A stretch of 64,000 bases of DNA from CBDDBK01 sp965225715 (GTDB lineage Bacteria; Bacteroidota; Bacteroidia; Cytophagales; Flammeovirgaceae). Shown in pieces: positions 17,306 to 26,260 of the stretch (position 1 is the stretch's first letter; the number at the start of each line of letters is the position of its first letter). The stretch lies in NCBI GenBank assembly GCA_965225715.1, contig CBDDBK010000004.1, forward strand, positions 372,001-436,000, given 5' to 3'. The notes beneath the pieces are model-generated. The model made no database searches and was not told where the DNA came from. It worked only from the letters and a program-made list of their open reading frames with translations. The position numbers were made by a program, and so were the translations under genes.

Positions 17306-19732
17306 CTAAGGTAAATAAACCTGAGGTTTGGCTTCATGTAAAACATTATAAACTTTTTCTATTATATCTTCGGCATTAGGCTTGGAAAAATAGTTTCCAT
17401 CGCTGGCGTAAGCCGGTCTATGGGCTTTGCTACTTATCGTTAAAGGTTTGGAATCTAAATATTTATAAGCATTTTGAACATTCAAAATATGCTCTAAAAT
17501 GTAGGCACTAGCCCCGCCCGGTACATCTTCATCAATAACTATTAAACGTGAAGTTTTTTGAACAGACTTTACAATTTCATGGCGTGTATCAAGAGGCAAT
17601 AATGATTGAATATCAATGACCTCACAACTTATATTCATTGTTTCTAAAAATGAAGCTGCTTCCATCACAATACGACACATAGAGCCATAAGTTACTAAGG
17701 TAATATCATCGCCATATCTCAAATACTCAGGTATTCCCAATGGTACAGTATAAATCCCGACATTATCAGGCAATATTTCTTTTTGGCGATAGCCATTTAA
17801 GCATTCTACAATAAGAGCCGAATCATACGATTGAAGCATAGTATTATAAAACCCTGCTGCTTGTACCATGTTTCGCGGCACCAAAACATATATGCCTCTA
17901 AAAGCATGGACTAAACTTGCCATTGGAGATCCGGAATGCCATATACCTTCATATCGGTGACCTCTTGTACGTATAATCAAGGGCATGGTCTGACGTCCTT
18001 TTGTTCTATAATGAATTGTGGCGAGATCATCACTAATAACATGAAAAGCAAGAAGAATATAATCAATATATTGAATCTCAACTATAGGGCGAAGCCCTCG
18101 TAAAGAAGCCCCGATACCTTGTCCTATAATAGTTGCTTCTCGAATACCAGTATCATCTACCCGGGAAACTCCATATTTTTTTTGAAGTCCTGCAAATGCT
18201 TGATTAACACCACCTAGCTTGCCTAGATCTTCTCCAATAGCAAAAAGGTTTTTATATTTATTAAGTGCTTTGTCAAAAAAATGATTTAAAACTTGATAAC
18301 CATCTAATTCTGGACTTTTTGTACTGTATTCAGCAGGAATGGATTTTACAAGTAAAGCTGAAAATTTATTTTCACAATATAAATGAGAACTATAGCGATC
18401 TTTAGCTTTAGTATATTCTTTTTCCAACCAGGTCACTAAATCTTGAAAATATTTTTTTTCCACACCTTTTAAACGCATCAAAGCCCGTCGGACTAAACGA
18501 ATAATTAAGAAACGCCAGGGTTTATTTTCTTTTTTAATATCTTGGGCTAATTTTTCTAAAACAGGTAACGAATTTTTCTTAGTTATTTTTTCTAAGAGTA
18601 CTAAAATCTCTTTTTTTGTTGCTTGAATGGTCTTACTGTAGTTTTCCCAAGCCTTATCTATAGTTGTCTTGGCATTTTTTTTAGCTTTTTCTTCGATTTC
18701 CTTTAGGCTGGTTTCATCCGAAATTTTTTCTTTAATAATCCATTCGCTAAAACGTTTAAAACAATCATTTTCTTTTTCCCATTCAAGGCGATCTTTTGAT
18801 TTATAACGTTCATGAGAACCAGAAGTTGAGTGACCCAAAGGTTGAGTCAAGTTTTTAACATACACAACAACAGGACGATGTTTTTGCCGACAAAGTTTTT
18901 CAGCTTTTTCATAAACTTCACAAAGCCCTTCATAATCATAACCATCAACGGTATATAGAGTAATTCCTTTTTCTTTTCCTTCAAAGCCTTTTAGAACCTC
19001 ACCTACACTACTTTTGGCAATTTGCTGGCTATTATCTACTGAAATACCATATCCATCATCCCAAATTGATAACAAAACTGGTATCTGTAAAACAGCCATG
19101 GCATTTACGGATTCCCAAAAAGTACCTTCAGCACAAGAGGCATTTCCAATAGTTCCAAAAGCGATTTCATTCCCATTGTTTGAAAAATTGGTTAGATATT
19201 TAAAATCCGGAGTCTCTCTAAATAATTTTGAAGCATAGCCCAAGCCTATCAAACGCGGCATCTGAACCGAAGTCGGTGAAACATCGGAAGAAGAATTTTT
19301 TCTATTCATTAGATCCAACCATTCGCCATTTTCATCAAGGCTTTGGGTACTAAAGTGTCCATTCATACACCGCCCTCCCGCGCTTGGTTCATAGTCTAAA
19401 TCTGCATGAGCAAATAATTGGGCAAAATGTTCTTCTCCTGTCAGCATACCAGCTGCCATCATGAAAGTTTGATCTCTATAATAACCTGACCGAAAATCCC
19501 CTTTTCTAAAAACTTTAGCCATGGCTATTTGGGGTAATTCTTTACCATCTCCAAAAATACCAAATTTTGCCCTTCCCCTAAAGACTTCTTTTCTGCCTAT
19601 TAAACTCAAATGACGACTATAAGCCACCGCATAATAATCTTCTAAGACAGGGTTTGAGATTTTTTCAAGTTTTGAAGTAGAGTTATGTTGGTGCTTTTTG
19701 AGCTTTACAGCAACTAAATCAGATGAATCCAT
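17306..19732 (-). CDS. Fused 2-oxoacid dehydrogenase E1 alpha/beta subunit
   Basis: An 808-residue thiamine-diphosphate enzyme. Residues about 30-390 are the E1 alpha half (YRDQTFMMAAG, GGRCMNGHFS, TPP region GTIGNASCAEGTFWESVNA ... DDGYGIS); residues about 480-800 are the E1 beta half (AIGEDLG, DTGIREATIIGQGIGASL, VIDEDVPGGASAYI). This fused form is common in Bacteroidota and belongs to pyruvate or branched-chain 2-oxoacid dehydrogenase complexes, which feed acyl-CoA and branched fatty acid synthesis. No E2 or E3 gene is nearby. The canonical NN of the TPP motif reads DDG here, as I recall for this fused family. Substrate is undecided. Confidence 0.9.
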   Translation of the reverse strand: MDSSDLVAVKLKKHQHNSTSKLEKISNPVLEDYYAVAYSRHLSLIGRKEVFRGRAKFGIFGDGKELPQIAMAKVFRKGDFRSGYYRDQTFMMAAGMLTGEEHFAQLFAHADLDYEPSAGGRCMNGHFSTQSLDENGEWLDLMNRKNSSSDVSPTSVQMPRLIGLGYASKLFRETPDFKYLTNFSNNGNEIAFGTIGNASCAEGTFWESVNAMAVLQIPVLLSIWDDGYGISVDNSQQIAKSSVGEVLKGFEGKEKGITLYTVDGYDYEGLCEVYEKAEKLCRQKHRPVVVYVKNLTQPLGHSTSGSHERYKSKDRLEWEKENDCFKRFSEWIIKEKISDETSLKEIEEKAKKNAKTTIDKAWENYSKTIQATKKEILVLLEKITKKNSLPVLEKLAQDIKKENKPWRFLIIRLVRRALMRLKGVEKKYFQDLVTWLEKEYTKAKDRYSSHLYCENKFSALLVKSIPAEYSTKSPELDGYQVLNHFFDKALNKYKNLFAIGEDLGKLGGVNQAFAGLQKKYGVSRVDDTGIREATIIGQGIGASLRGLRPIVEIQYIDYILLAFHVISDDLATIHYRTKGRQTMPLIIRTRGHRYEGIWHSGSPMASLVHAFRGIYVLVPRNMVQAAGFYNTMLQSYDSALIVECLNGYRQKEILPDNVGIYTVPLGIPEYLRYGDDITLVTYGSMCRIVMEAASFLETMNISCEVIDIQSLLPLDTRHEIVKSVQKTSRLIVIDEDVPGGASAYILEHILNVQNAYKYLDSKPLTISSKAHRPAYASDGNYFSKPNAEDIIEKVYNVLHEAKPQVYLP

Positions 19733-20061
19733 GCACAGTAGTTTTTTAATGTAGGTTATAGAAATAAGACAATAGCTAAATCCTAAAGCTAAAAAGTCTT
19801 TAATATAAGCTATTTTCCGCCAAACAAAATGTCTTAGTTAGAGTTTAATTTTTTAATCGTCTTTTTTTATAGTCATTCCAAATTAAAAGGGGAAATTAAA
19901 TTTAACTAGGTTTAGGTGGTGGTTTCAATATTTGGAACTTTAAAGTCATCAGAGATTCCAATTTGTCTTTTTGAGAAACAATAGACTTTCCCGGATTTGA
20001 TACTGAATATATTAAAAATATTTATATTTGTAAGTATTTGACAACAAATATATTATAAATA
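19733..20061. other. Gene-free stretch before a broken transposase
   Basis: Between the divergent E1 gene and the transposase remnant. It contains a GGTTTAGGTGGTGG tract at about 19909-19922 and AT-rich DNA. The part nearest 20061 carries a promoter-like element and probably belongs to the decayed insertion sequence. No coding remnant was recognised. Confidence 0.35.
20023..20030 (+). promoter_or_regulatory. Bacteroidota-type promoter upstream of the transposase remnant
   Basis: TATATTTG matches TAnnTTTG, and a TTTG box lies at 19996-19999, 23 nt upstream. Transcription would start near 20037, about 25 nt before the ATG at 20062. Confidence 0.4.
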
Positions 20062-20479
20062 ATGGCTTTATCAGTAAAAAATTTGAAAAATCTACGAGAG
20101 TGGCCTGATGCAACCGGTATGGACAAAGAGCAATTTAAGGCTTTGTTACCTCATTTTAAATCAGCCTATATGAAACTTTATGGAGTTAGTATAGAACAAG
20201 CACAAGCGAATTTGAATAAAAAATTTGTCTTTTCTACTTATGAAGATTTCTTAATGAAACTTAACACATAACAAAGCACTTTCTTCGAGTCGAGTAGAAC
20301 ATTCTATTGGTCAGATGAAAAATTGTCGCTTGATTCATCAAGTTGTTAGAATAAGAGATAGACAACTTCTTGACGATTTAGTTTTACTTTCAGGAGGTAT
20401 TGCTAATTTTAAAAACTATTTTCATCGAGACTTTCAAGGTGTTGAGACAGATATGTACAGGTGTAATTCGTCTGCGTAG
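20062..20479 (+). pseudogene. Internally deleted IS5-superfamily (Tnp4-type) transposase
   Basis: The first 69 codons (20062-20271) encode an N-terminal helix-turn-helix region with FKALLPHFKSAYMKLYG. After the stop the reading frame shifts. From about 20275 it reads KALSSSRVEHSIGQMKNCRL and, further on, LLDDLVLLSGGIANFKNYF, ending at 20479. KALSS.RVEH.IG..K is the C-terminal glutamate region of DDE_Tnp_4 transposases. The central catalytic part (about 130-150 residues) is missing, so this is an internally deleted, frameshifted relic. Terminal inverted repeats were not found. Confidence 0.7.
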
Positions 20480-20763
20480 ACAAAAGAAACTGACCATAAA
20501 TCTGACGGGTTGTTTTCATCGCGTAAAATTAAAATAAAGCCTAATTTAAAAAATATTTTCCAAAATTAAAGGTACTTTTGATGAAGTCCTGCTTAAAAAG
20601 ACTCTTAAAGCCACTAAAATGATGTTACTTGCATCTTGTGAGTGTAGATTTATATGAATGTTGCGATTAAATAAACACAAATATACACTATTTTACACGC
20701 ACATTTTTTTTATAAGAAAGCCCTTTAACCTAAAAAGTCTAATAATTTTACTAAACTATTCTG

Positions 20764-21972
20764 ATGAAAATACTCATTATCAATACTTATGATAAAGGTG
20801 GTGGGGCTGAACAATTTGCAGTTGATTTACTTCAAAATATACCTTGTCAAGAAAGTTGTTTAGTAGTAAAAGAAAAATACACAGATAACTCCAAAATTAT
20901 AGCTATAAAACGTGGAATTATAGGCTTATGCTTAAACTATTTGGATAGGATAATTTTTAGACTTTTAAAACGAAAATTCTTTTGCGATTGGAGTGTTTTA
21001 TTTAACATCAACAGAACGTATCAAAACCTTTCCAAAATGTCAGCCTATCAACAAGCGGATGTGGTCGTGTTAAATAATATACACGGTAATTTTTTTGATT
21101 TAAAAAGTCTTTTAAAAATAACTAAAGAAAAACATGTTTATTGGCTTTTACATGATCAATGGGCATTGACAGGAGGTGAAGCATACATTTTTGAAAATGA
21201 TAATTATACAAAAGGTATAGCATATACACCATACATAAAAAATTACCCTTTGTTAAATCCTTTTTTAGATTTGCGTCAAAAATTTATGAATCGTAAAAAG
21301 TGGATATATCAAAATTTAGAGACTACAATAACTTTTATACTTCTTTCCAAGTGGATGCAAGCATGTTTTGAAAAAGCTTGGGTAGTCAAAAACTTAACCT
21401 TAAAAACAAAGGTCATTACAAATGGCGCTGATACCTCTATCTTTCATGATAAAAGAAAGAGAACATGGAAAAAACCCCGTATCCTACTTTTCAATTCATC
21501 TAATCCTTTCAAAGGTAGCTACTTATTTTGGGAAATTATAGATAAAATTAAACCTGATTTTGATATTTTTTTAGTTGGTGTTAACAATACGCATCCTAAA
21601 GTTAAAGCCTATTTCCCTCATGTTGAAAACCGTAAAGATTTAAATAGTGTTTATAATCAAGTAGACATACTAATTTTTCCCTCACTTGCTGATAATTTTC
21701 CTCTAACACTTCTTGAGGCATTGTTATGCAGTGTTTGTGTTGTAGGCAGTCAAGTGGGTGGTATTCCTGAAATAGTAGACAAAGAAATAGGTGTACTCTT
21801 CAAAAATAAAGATTCTTCTGATTTACTCAAACAATTAAATCAATTATTAAGTCTACCCATAGAAGAAATTAGAAAAAAAGGACAACAAGGGAGAGATATA
21901 GCTTTAAAACTTTATGATATAAAACACGTAGGACAGGAATACGCAGATCTTTTTGTTTCCGATGCTCAATAA
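20764..21972 (+). CDS. Glycosyltransferase family 4 protein
   Basis: A 402-residue GT-B glycosyltransferase. The N-terminus MKILIINTYDKGGGAEQFAV is the nucleotide-sugar enzyme opening; HVYWLLHDQWALTGG follows in the acceptor domain. The donor domain carries PSLADNFPLTLLEALLC and VVGSQVGGIPEIV, the EX7E-like motif of GT4 enzymes. It probably adds a sugar to a lipid-linked glycan at the cytoplasmic membrane. It is followed 94 bp later by a sulfotransferase, with an IS1 terminus between them, so a joint role in making a sulfated surface glycan is possible but unproven. Confidence 0.88.
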   Translation: MKILIINTYDKGGGAEQFAVDLLQNIPCQESCLVVKEKYTDNSKIIAIKRGIIGLCLNYLDRIIFRLLKRKFFCDWSVLFNINRTYQNLSKMSAYQQADVVVLNNIHGNFFDLKSLLKITKEKHVYWLLHDQWALTGGEAYIFENDNYTKGIAYTPYIKNYPLLNPFLDLRQKFMNRKKWIYQNLETTITFILLSKWMQACFEKAWVVKNLTLKTKVITNGADTSIFHDKRKRTWKKPRILLFNSSNPFKGSYLFWEIIDKIKPDFDIFLVGVNNTHPKVKAYFPHVENRKDLNSVYNQVDILIFPSLADNFPLTLLEALLCSVCVVGSQVGGIPEIVDKEIGVLFKNKDSSDLLKQLNQLLSLPIEEIRKKGQQGRDIALKLYDIKHVGQEYADLFVSDAQ

Positions 21973-22019
21973 CTAACGTCAGGCATTTTGATCAAATTCA
22001 AATATATAGTCTTCAAATG

Positions 22020-22053
22020 TATTTCCTTAAATCATATTTTCTACAACACCACC
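22020..22053. repeat. Solo right end of the IS1-like element
   Basis: The stretch ending CTACAACACCACC repeats the right terminus of the IS1 element at 4771 (shared ATTTCCTTAAATCATA, one C/T difference in the next bases), but no transposase or left end is nearby. It sits 13 bp before the sulfotransferase start and may be the scar of a deleted copy. Confidence 0.6.
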
Positions 22054-22066
22054 TAAAATTAAAATA

Positions 22067-22849
22067 ATGTTAACAACAATAAATAAAATAAAACACCTAT
22101 TAAGACATTGGACAACAGAAATTTTTGGATTAAAAGAGAACAAAGTCATTCAAAAAATACTGCAAAATAATCCACAACCTATCTACCATTTACATATTCG
22201 AAAAACTGCAGGGACGACCATTAATTTTGCATTTTTAAGCAATGCTAATTCTCAAAATACACAGGAATTTTTCTCATCTATTGTAAATAAATTTAATCAT
22301 AGACAAATAAGAAATAACAAAATATTTATTGGTTGGAATACCCATTTAATTAATAAAGGACATTTTTCATATGCTTTCTCACATGAGCCATTCCACAAAC
22401 TTAACCTACCATCTAAGGTTTTTATTTTTACCTGTCTAAGAGATCCTGTAAAGAGAGTTCTATCACATTATAACATGCTTAAATATTTTCAGATAAATGA
22501 TATTAATCACCCTTGCATGAAAATTGAAGGCAAATGGCTTGGACATTCTTTCGATGATTTTCTTTCAAATCTTCCAAAAGAGCATCTGCTGAATCAAGTT
22601 TATATGTTTTCTAGCACCTTTGATACACAAGAAGCGAGAGAAAAACTTTTATCACTCAATAAAATTATTTACACCGAAAATATAGAAGAAGGTCTTAAGG
22701 ATTTAGAATTAATGACTAATTGGAAATTGCCTATAAGTAATCAAAATAAATTTAACTACAAAGAAGAATTAAGTTCTTCTCAGATTAATAGGCTGAGGGA
22801 TAAATTGATTCCTGAGTATGAATTATTAGCAAGCATAAAAAAACAATAA
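22067..22849 (+). CDS. Sulfotransferase, Sulfotransfer_2 (animal heparan-type) family
   Basis: A 260-residue enzyme that would transfer sulfate from PAPS to a carbohydrate. The PAPS 5'-phosphosulfate loop HIRKTAGTT lies at residues 43-51, and the 3'-phosphate site FTCLRDPVKRVLSHY at about 121-135, with Arg125 and Ser133. YTENIEEGL fits the C-terminal part. This family includes heparan/dermatan sulfotransferases of animals and bacterial relatives used on capsules. The ATG at 22067 gives a sensible N-terminus with no signal peptide. The preceding glycosyltransferase may build its acceptor. Family is firm from two motifs; substrate unknown. Confidence 0.85.
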   Translation: MLTTINKIKHLLRHWTTEIFGLKENKVIQKILQNNPQPIYHLHIRKTAGTTINFAFLSNANSQNTQEFFSSIVNKFNHRQIRNNKIFIGWNTHLINKGHFSYAFSHEPFHKLNLPSKVFIFTCLRDPVKRVLSHYNMLKYFQINDINHPCMKIEGKWLGHSFDDFLSNLPKEHLLNQVYMFSSTFDTQEAREKLLSLNKIIYTENIEEGLKDLELMTNWKLPISNQNKFNYKEELSSSQINRLRDKLIPEYELLASIKKQ

Positions 22850-22877
22850 TGTAAATTTCTATTTTAGTAATTGAGAT

Positions 22878-23696
22878 TTATTTTCCCGCTAACTGATAAT
22901 ACAAACCAATTTTTGTTGAAATAACATTACCATCTTGAGGGCGTCCTATAACCAAAAATAAAGCACTTGAAATTCCCCAATTTTTGCCTAAACCTATAGA
23001 AAGTTTGGGACCAACAACATAATAGTTTTGTCTATCTATATAAAAACCTGTAAATTCAAAAGCCGATGCATCTGTATCGTTAAAATTACCATTTGAAAAA
23101 GGAATACGTCCTTGAAAGTACAAAGCCAAATACGATTTTGGAGATATTTTACCGCCATATTCAAGTACAAAAGTAAAATCTGCGCTATAATTATTAGTAC
23201 TAAAACCCGGCATAAATTGCGCATAGTAATAGCTTGTATTTGTAGATCCACCAATGGCAAAGACAGGTCTTAATGTAAAAGATTCGTAACCCGTTCGTAG
23301 ACCTTGGTTTGCTTTTATACGAAATGTATTCAAAGAAAAATCAAAACCTACGGCAATAGGTAAACGTTGAGATAACTGATATCTTAAACCTAATATAATA
23401 TTATTTAAACCCGTTAATTTACCGAATTCTACTGCGTTATTACTTGTCTCTTCTACGTCTTCGGGTGAAGAGATTTGTTTAAAAGGTATAACACCTTTGA
23501 AAGATAGGCGTTTAGTGATCCCAAATTCACTATATAACTGGTAAGTATTATCGGTTACAGTAGATGCTGAAGTAAAGGAGCCACCTACTTCAAAATAACC
23601 TCCAAGCTTAGGTGATACCCAAGGCCCACCAGCATATAGATCAGAAAAGAATATATTTATTGTTAATAATATAGATAGATATATAAATTTTAACAT
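22878..23696 (-). CDS. Secreted barrel-like protein, unknown function
   Basis: A 272-residue protein with a signal peptide (1-22, ending SDLYA) and a mature chain of alternating hydrophobic strands (YFEVGGSFTSAS, YQLYSEFGITKRLSFKGV, NWGISSALFLVIG). Composition and strand periodicity suggest an 8- to 12-stranded outer-membrane barrel of a transporter or OmpW-like type, but I recognise no family motif. It converges on the sulfotransferase gene, with 28 bp between the stop codons. Confidence 0.72.
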   Translation of the reverse strand: MLKFIYLSILLTINIFFSDLYAGGPWVSPKLGGYFEVGGSFTSASTVTDNTYQLYSEFGITKRLSFKGVIPFKQISSPEDVEETSNNAVEFGKLTGLNNIILGLRYQLSQRLPIAVGFDFSLNTFRIKANQGLRTGYESFTLRPVFAIGGSTNTSYYYAQFMPGFSTNNYSADFTFVLEYGGKISPKSYLALYFQGRIPFSNGNFNDTDASAFEFTGFYIDRQNYYVVGPKLSIGLGKNWGISSALFLVIGRPQDGNVISTKIGLYYQLAGK

Positions 23697-23809
23697 TTAA
23701 AAGTTTAATTTTAACGAACTTAGATATAGAATTTTAAATTATAAATGATCTAATAAATTTAGTAGTTTAATGTAGTTTTAATAGTTTTTGAAATTTAGAT
23801 TATAATCTT

Positions 23810-25072
23810 ATGCGATGTAAAAACCATAAATTTTTTTTGGAAGTTCAAAAAGATCAGAATAATACTTTTTGGACTTTAAATAGAATTATAAATTTTAATA
23901 GTAAATTTATTTTTCTTTTATTTTTTTTGTTGAATTTTCTTAATAGTAACGCTACAAACAAAGAAAATAAATCTCAAATGTTAGTGGGTGCTGAACGTTT
24001 TGAGGTTTATTTAGATAGTCTTAAAGATAAAAAAGTTGGTTTAATCATCAACCACACTTCTTTGGTTAATAATCGTCTTCTTGTCGATACATTATTAGAT
24101 CTAGGTATTAATATAGTCATGATATTTAGTCCTGAACACGGTTTTAAAGGACAGCATGATGCTGGAGAAAAAGTAGAAAATCAGAATTTTTATAGACATA
24201 TACCTTTGGTTTCTCTTTATGGAAAAAAGAAAAAACCAAGTGTTGAAGATTTACGAAATGTAGATATTTTGATCTTTGATATTCAGGATGTCGGGGTAAG
24301 GTTTTACACTTATATTTCTACTATGCATTTTTCTATGGAAGCTGCAGCAGAAAGTAATAAACCATTTATTGTTTTAGACCGTCCAAATCCCAATCGCCAT
24401 TACATAGCAGGCCCTGTTTTAGATACTGCTAATCACCGTTCTTTTATCGGTATACACCCAATTCCAATTGTTTATGGCCTAACTATTGGAGAATTAGCTA
24501 CTATGATTAATGGTGAATCTTGGCTTCAAAATGGTATAAAATGTAAACTCTGGATCGTAACTTGTAAAAACTATAATGCAAAAAAGAAATATAGTCTTCC
24601 TGTTCCCCCTTCACCTAATCTACCCAATGATTTATCTATTGCTTTATACCCATCTCTTGCCTTATTTGAAGGCACAGTTGTAAGTGTAGGTAGGGGAACT
24701 GATAAACCTTTTCAGATAATAGGTATGCCTGATTATCCCATCAAAACTTTTAGCTTTGTCCCAAAACCTAATTTGGGTGCTAAGTATCCAAAACATTTAA
24801 ATATAACATGTTTTGGAAAAATTTTGGAAGCTGATAAATATGTTGTTAAAGGCTTTTTTATAGATGAGTTGGTACACTTTTATGAAAAAAGTTTATCTAA
24901 ATCTAATTTTTTTAATCCATATTTTAATAAATTGGCGGGTAATTTTGAATTGAAAATACAGATTGAAAAGAATATTCCTATACAGAAAATCTATGAATCT
25001 TGGCTACCATCACTAAAAAACTATAAAATGAAGCGAAAAAAGTATTTGCTTTACTCAGATTTTTACAAATAA
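23810..25072 (+). CDS. NamZ-like exo-beta-N-acetylmuramidase (DUF1343)
   Basis: A 420-residue secreted protein of the DUF1343/NamZ family, whose characterised member cleaves N-acetylmuramic acid from peptidoglycan fragments. Family motifs: GAERFEVYLDSLKDKKVGLI, NHTSLVNNRLLVDTL, FSPEHGFKGQHDAGE, FDIQDVGVRFYTYISTM and VLDRPNPNRHYIAGP. A hydrophobic signal-like segment lies at about 30-48, so the annotated ATG leaves an unusually long N-region; a non-ATG start nearer the hydrophobic stretch is possible. It likely serves peptidoglycan recycling in the periplasm. The gene is 28 bp from the next, same-strand gene. Confidence 0.88.
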   Translation: MRCKNHKFFLEVQKDQNNTFWTLNRIINFNSKFIFLLFFLLNFLNSNATNKENKSQMLVGAERFEVYLDSLKDKKVGLIINHTSLVNNRLLVDTLLDLGINIVMIFSPEHGFKGQHDAGEKVENQNFYRHIPLVSLYGKKKKPSVEDLRNVDILIFDIQDVGVRFYTYISTMHFSMEAAAESNKPFIVLDRPNPNRHYIAGPVLDTANHRSFIGIHPIPIVYGLTIGELATMINGESWLQNGIKCKLWIVTCKNYNAKKKYSLPVPPSPNLPNDLSIALYPSLALFEGTVVSVGRGTDKPFQIIGMPDYPIKTFSFVPKPNLGAKYPKHLNITCFGKILEADKYVVKGFFIDELVHFYEKSLSKSNFFNPYFNKLAGNFELKIQIEKNIPIQKIYESWLPSLKNYKMKRKKYLLYSDFYK

Positions 25073-25100
25073 ACTTAAATAAGATGTTTTAATTGTTGTT

Positions 25101-26258
25101 ATGAATTATAAATACGAACCTAAATTGTTATTGGCCTATACCCAAGCTTTTGTTGACAAAGTTAATGGGGATTATTTTGAAACCCATAAACAAATAAGAG
25201 GCGAACAAATAAAAACTTTTACATCAATAAAACAGGTTAATTATTTTAATATAAGATATGTTTATGAAAGTTGGCACGGCCAAATCAATAATTTTTATCA
25301 TCCTTATTTTGATTACACTCATCCCGATGTTCAAAAGAGTTTTTATAATTTCATGAACATTCTTTCCAAAAATATCAGTATAGAAGAAAAGTACTTTAAA
25401 GTCTTAATGAAAAAGGCAACTATGGATACTTTGACTCTCATGTTTTTTCCAAACATATATTTTCAAATTTTATTAGGGAAATACGAGAATACTATTCATA
25501 TCAAACGAGATTTATTACCAACTTTAAAGTATATTAAAATACACGTATCTATAGTGGAAAGTTTGAAAGTCTCTATAGAGCGCTATAAAGAAATATCAAA
25601 AACACATTTATATCAAAAAATTGAAGAAATAATAAGCAAAAATAGTTTAGATAATTTAGAAAAAATTATTAAAAACTTTGATGAAACAGCACCCTTAAAT
25701 ATTTCAGAAGTAGTACCAAGCTGGAAGGAGTCTTTTAATGATCAAGAAAGTAAAACTTATCAAGAACCAAATATTAATTCGAATATTATTTTAGAAACAG
25801 AAAATAATATTAAAGATCTCCTTAAAGATGTTCAAAAAGTTAATGATTTACAGTCCAATACTCACTCAGAATCAGTAGATAAAAGAGAAACTATAGAAAA
25901 ACCTATAGTAAATTTACATACTTCTGATAAAAAGAAAACAAAAAAAATATCTTTACTAGATAGATTACAAAATAATGAAAATCAAATAAATAATGCAAAA
26001 ATAAGTCTATTAGATAAAATTCAAAAACAGAATAAAAGTTTAAAAAAAAGTATTTCAATTGCTGACCGGGAACGTTTTTGCAAATTACTTTTTAAAGGTG
26101 AGACCCAAAGTTACAATTCTATAATAGAACTTATAGAACAAAGTGCTAACTATGAAGAAGCTATGTCTTTTGTCCAAAATTATTTAAGGGATTACCAATG
26201 GGATATTACTAAAGAAATAACTAAAGATTTTTTAAACTATATTAATAACTTCTTTTAA
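25101..26258 (+). CDS. Unrecognised 385-residue protein coupled to hisC
   Basis: I do not recognise this protein. It has no signal peptide or membrane helix. The N-terminal half (1-200) is rich in aromatic residues and looks globular and helical (YVYESWHGQINNFYHPYFDY). The middle (200-310) is charged and low in complexity, with two copies of an ISLLD[RK][LI]Q motif at about 283 and 303. A helical tail follows that includes RERFCKLLFKGE. It ends 2 bp before the hisC ATG, so the two are surely co-translated. The context suggests shared expression, not function. Confidence 0.7.
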   Translation: MNYKYEPKLLLAYTQAFVDKVNGDYFETHKQIRGEQIKTFTSIKQVNYFNIRYVYESWHGQINNFYHPYFDYTHPDVQKSFYNFMNILSKNISIEEKYFKVLMKKATMDTLTLMFFPNIYFQILLGKYENTIHIKRDLLPTLKYIKIHVSIVESLKVSIERYKEISKTHLYQKIEEIISKNSLDNLEKIIKNFDETAPLNISEVVPSWKESFNDQESKTYQEPNINSNIILETENNIKDLLKDVQKVNDLQSNTHSESVDKRETIEKPIVNLHTSDKKKTKKISLLDRLQNNENQINNAKISLLDKIQKQNKSLKKSISIADRERFCKLLFKGETQSYNSIIELIEQSANYEEAMSFVQNYLRDYQWDITKEITKDFLNYINNFF

Positions 26259-26260
26259 AA

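Noticed and set aside
17306..19732. Fusion of E1 alpha and beta as an assembly error
   Set aside because: The continuous frame and linker are well known for Bacteroidota E1 enzymes.
20480..20763. Possible second gene remnant (a frame reads GTFDEVLLKTLKATKMMLL)
   Set aside because: Could not be linked to any family; probably part of the decayed insertion sequence or chance.
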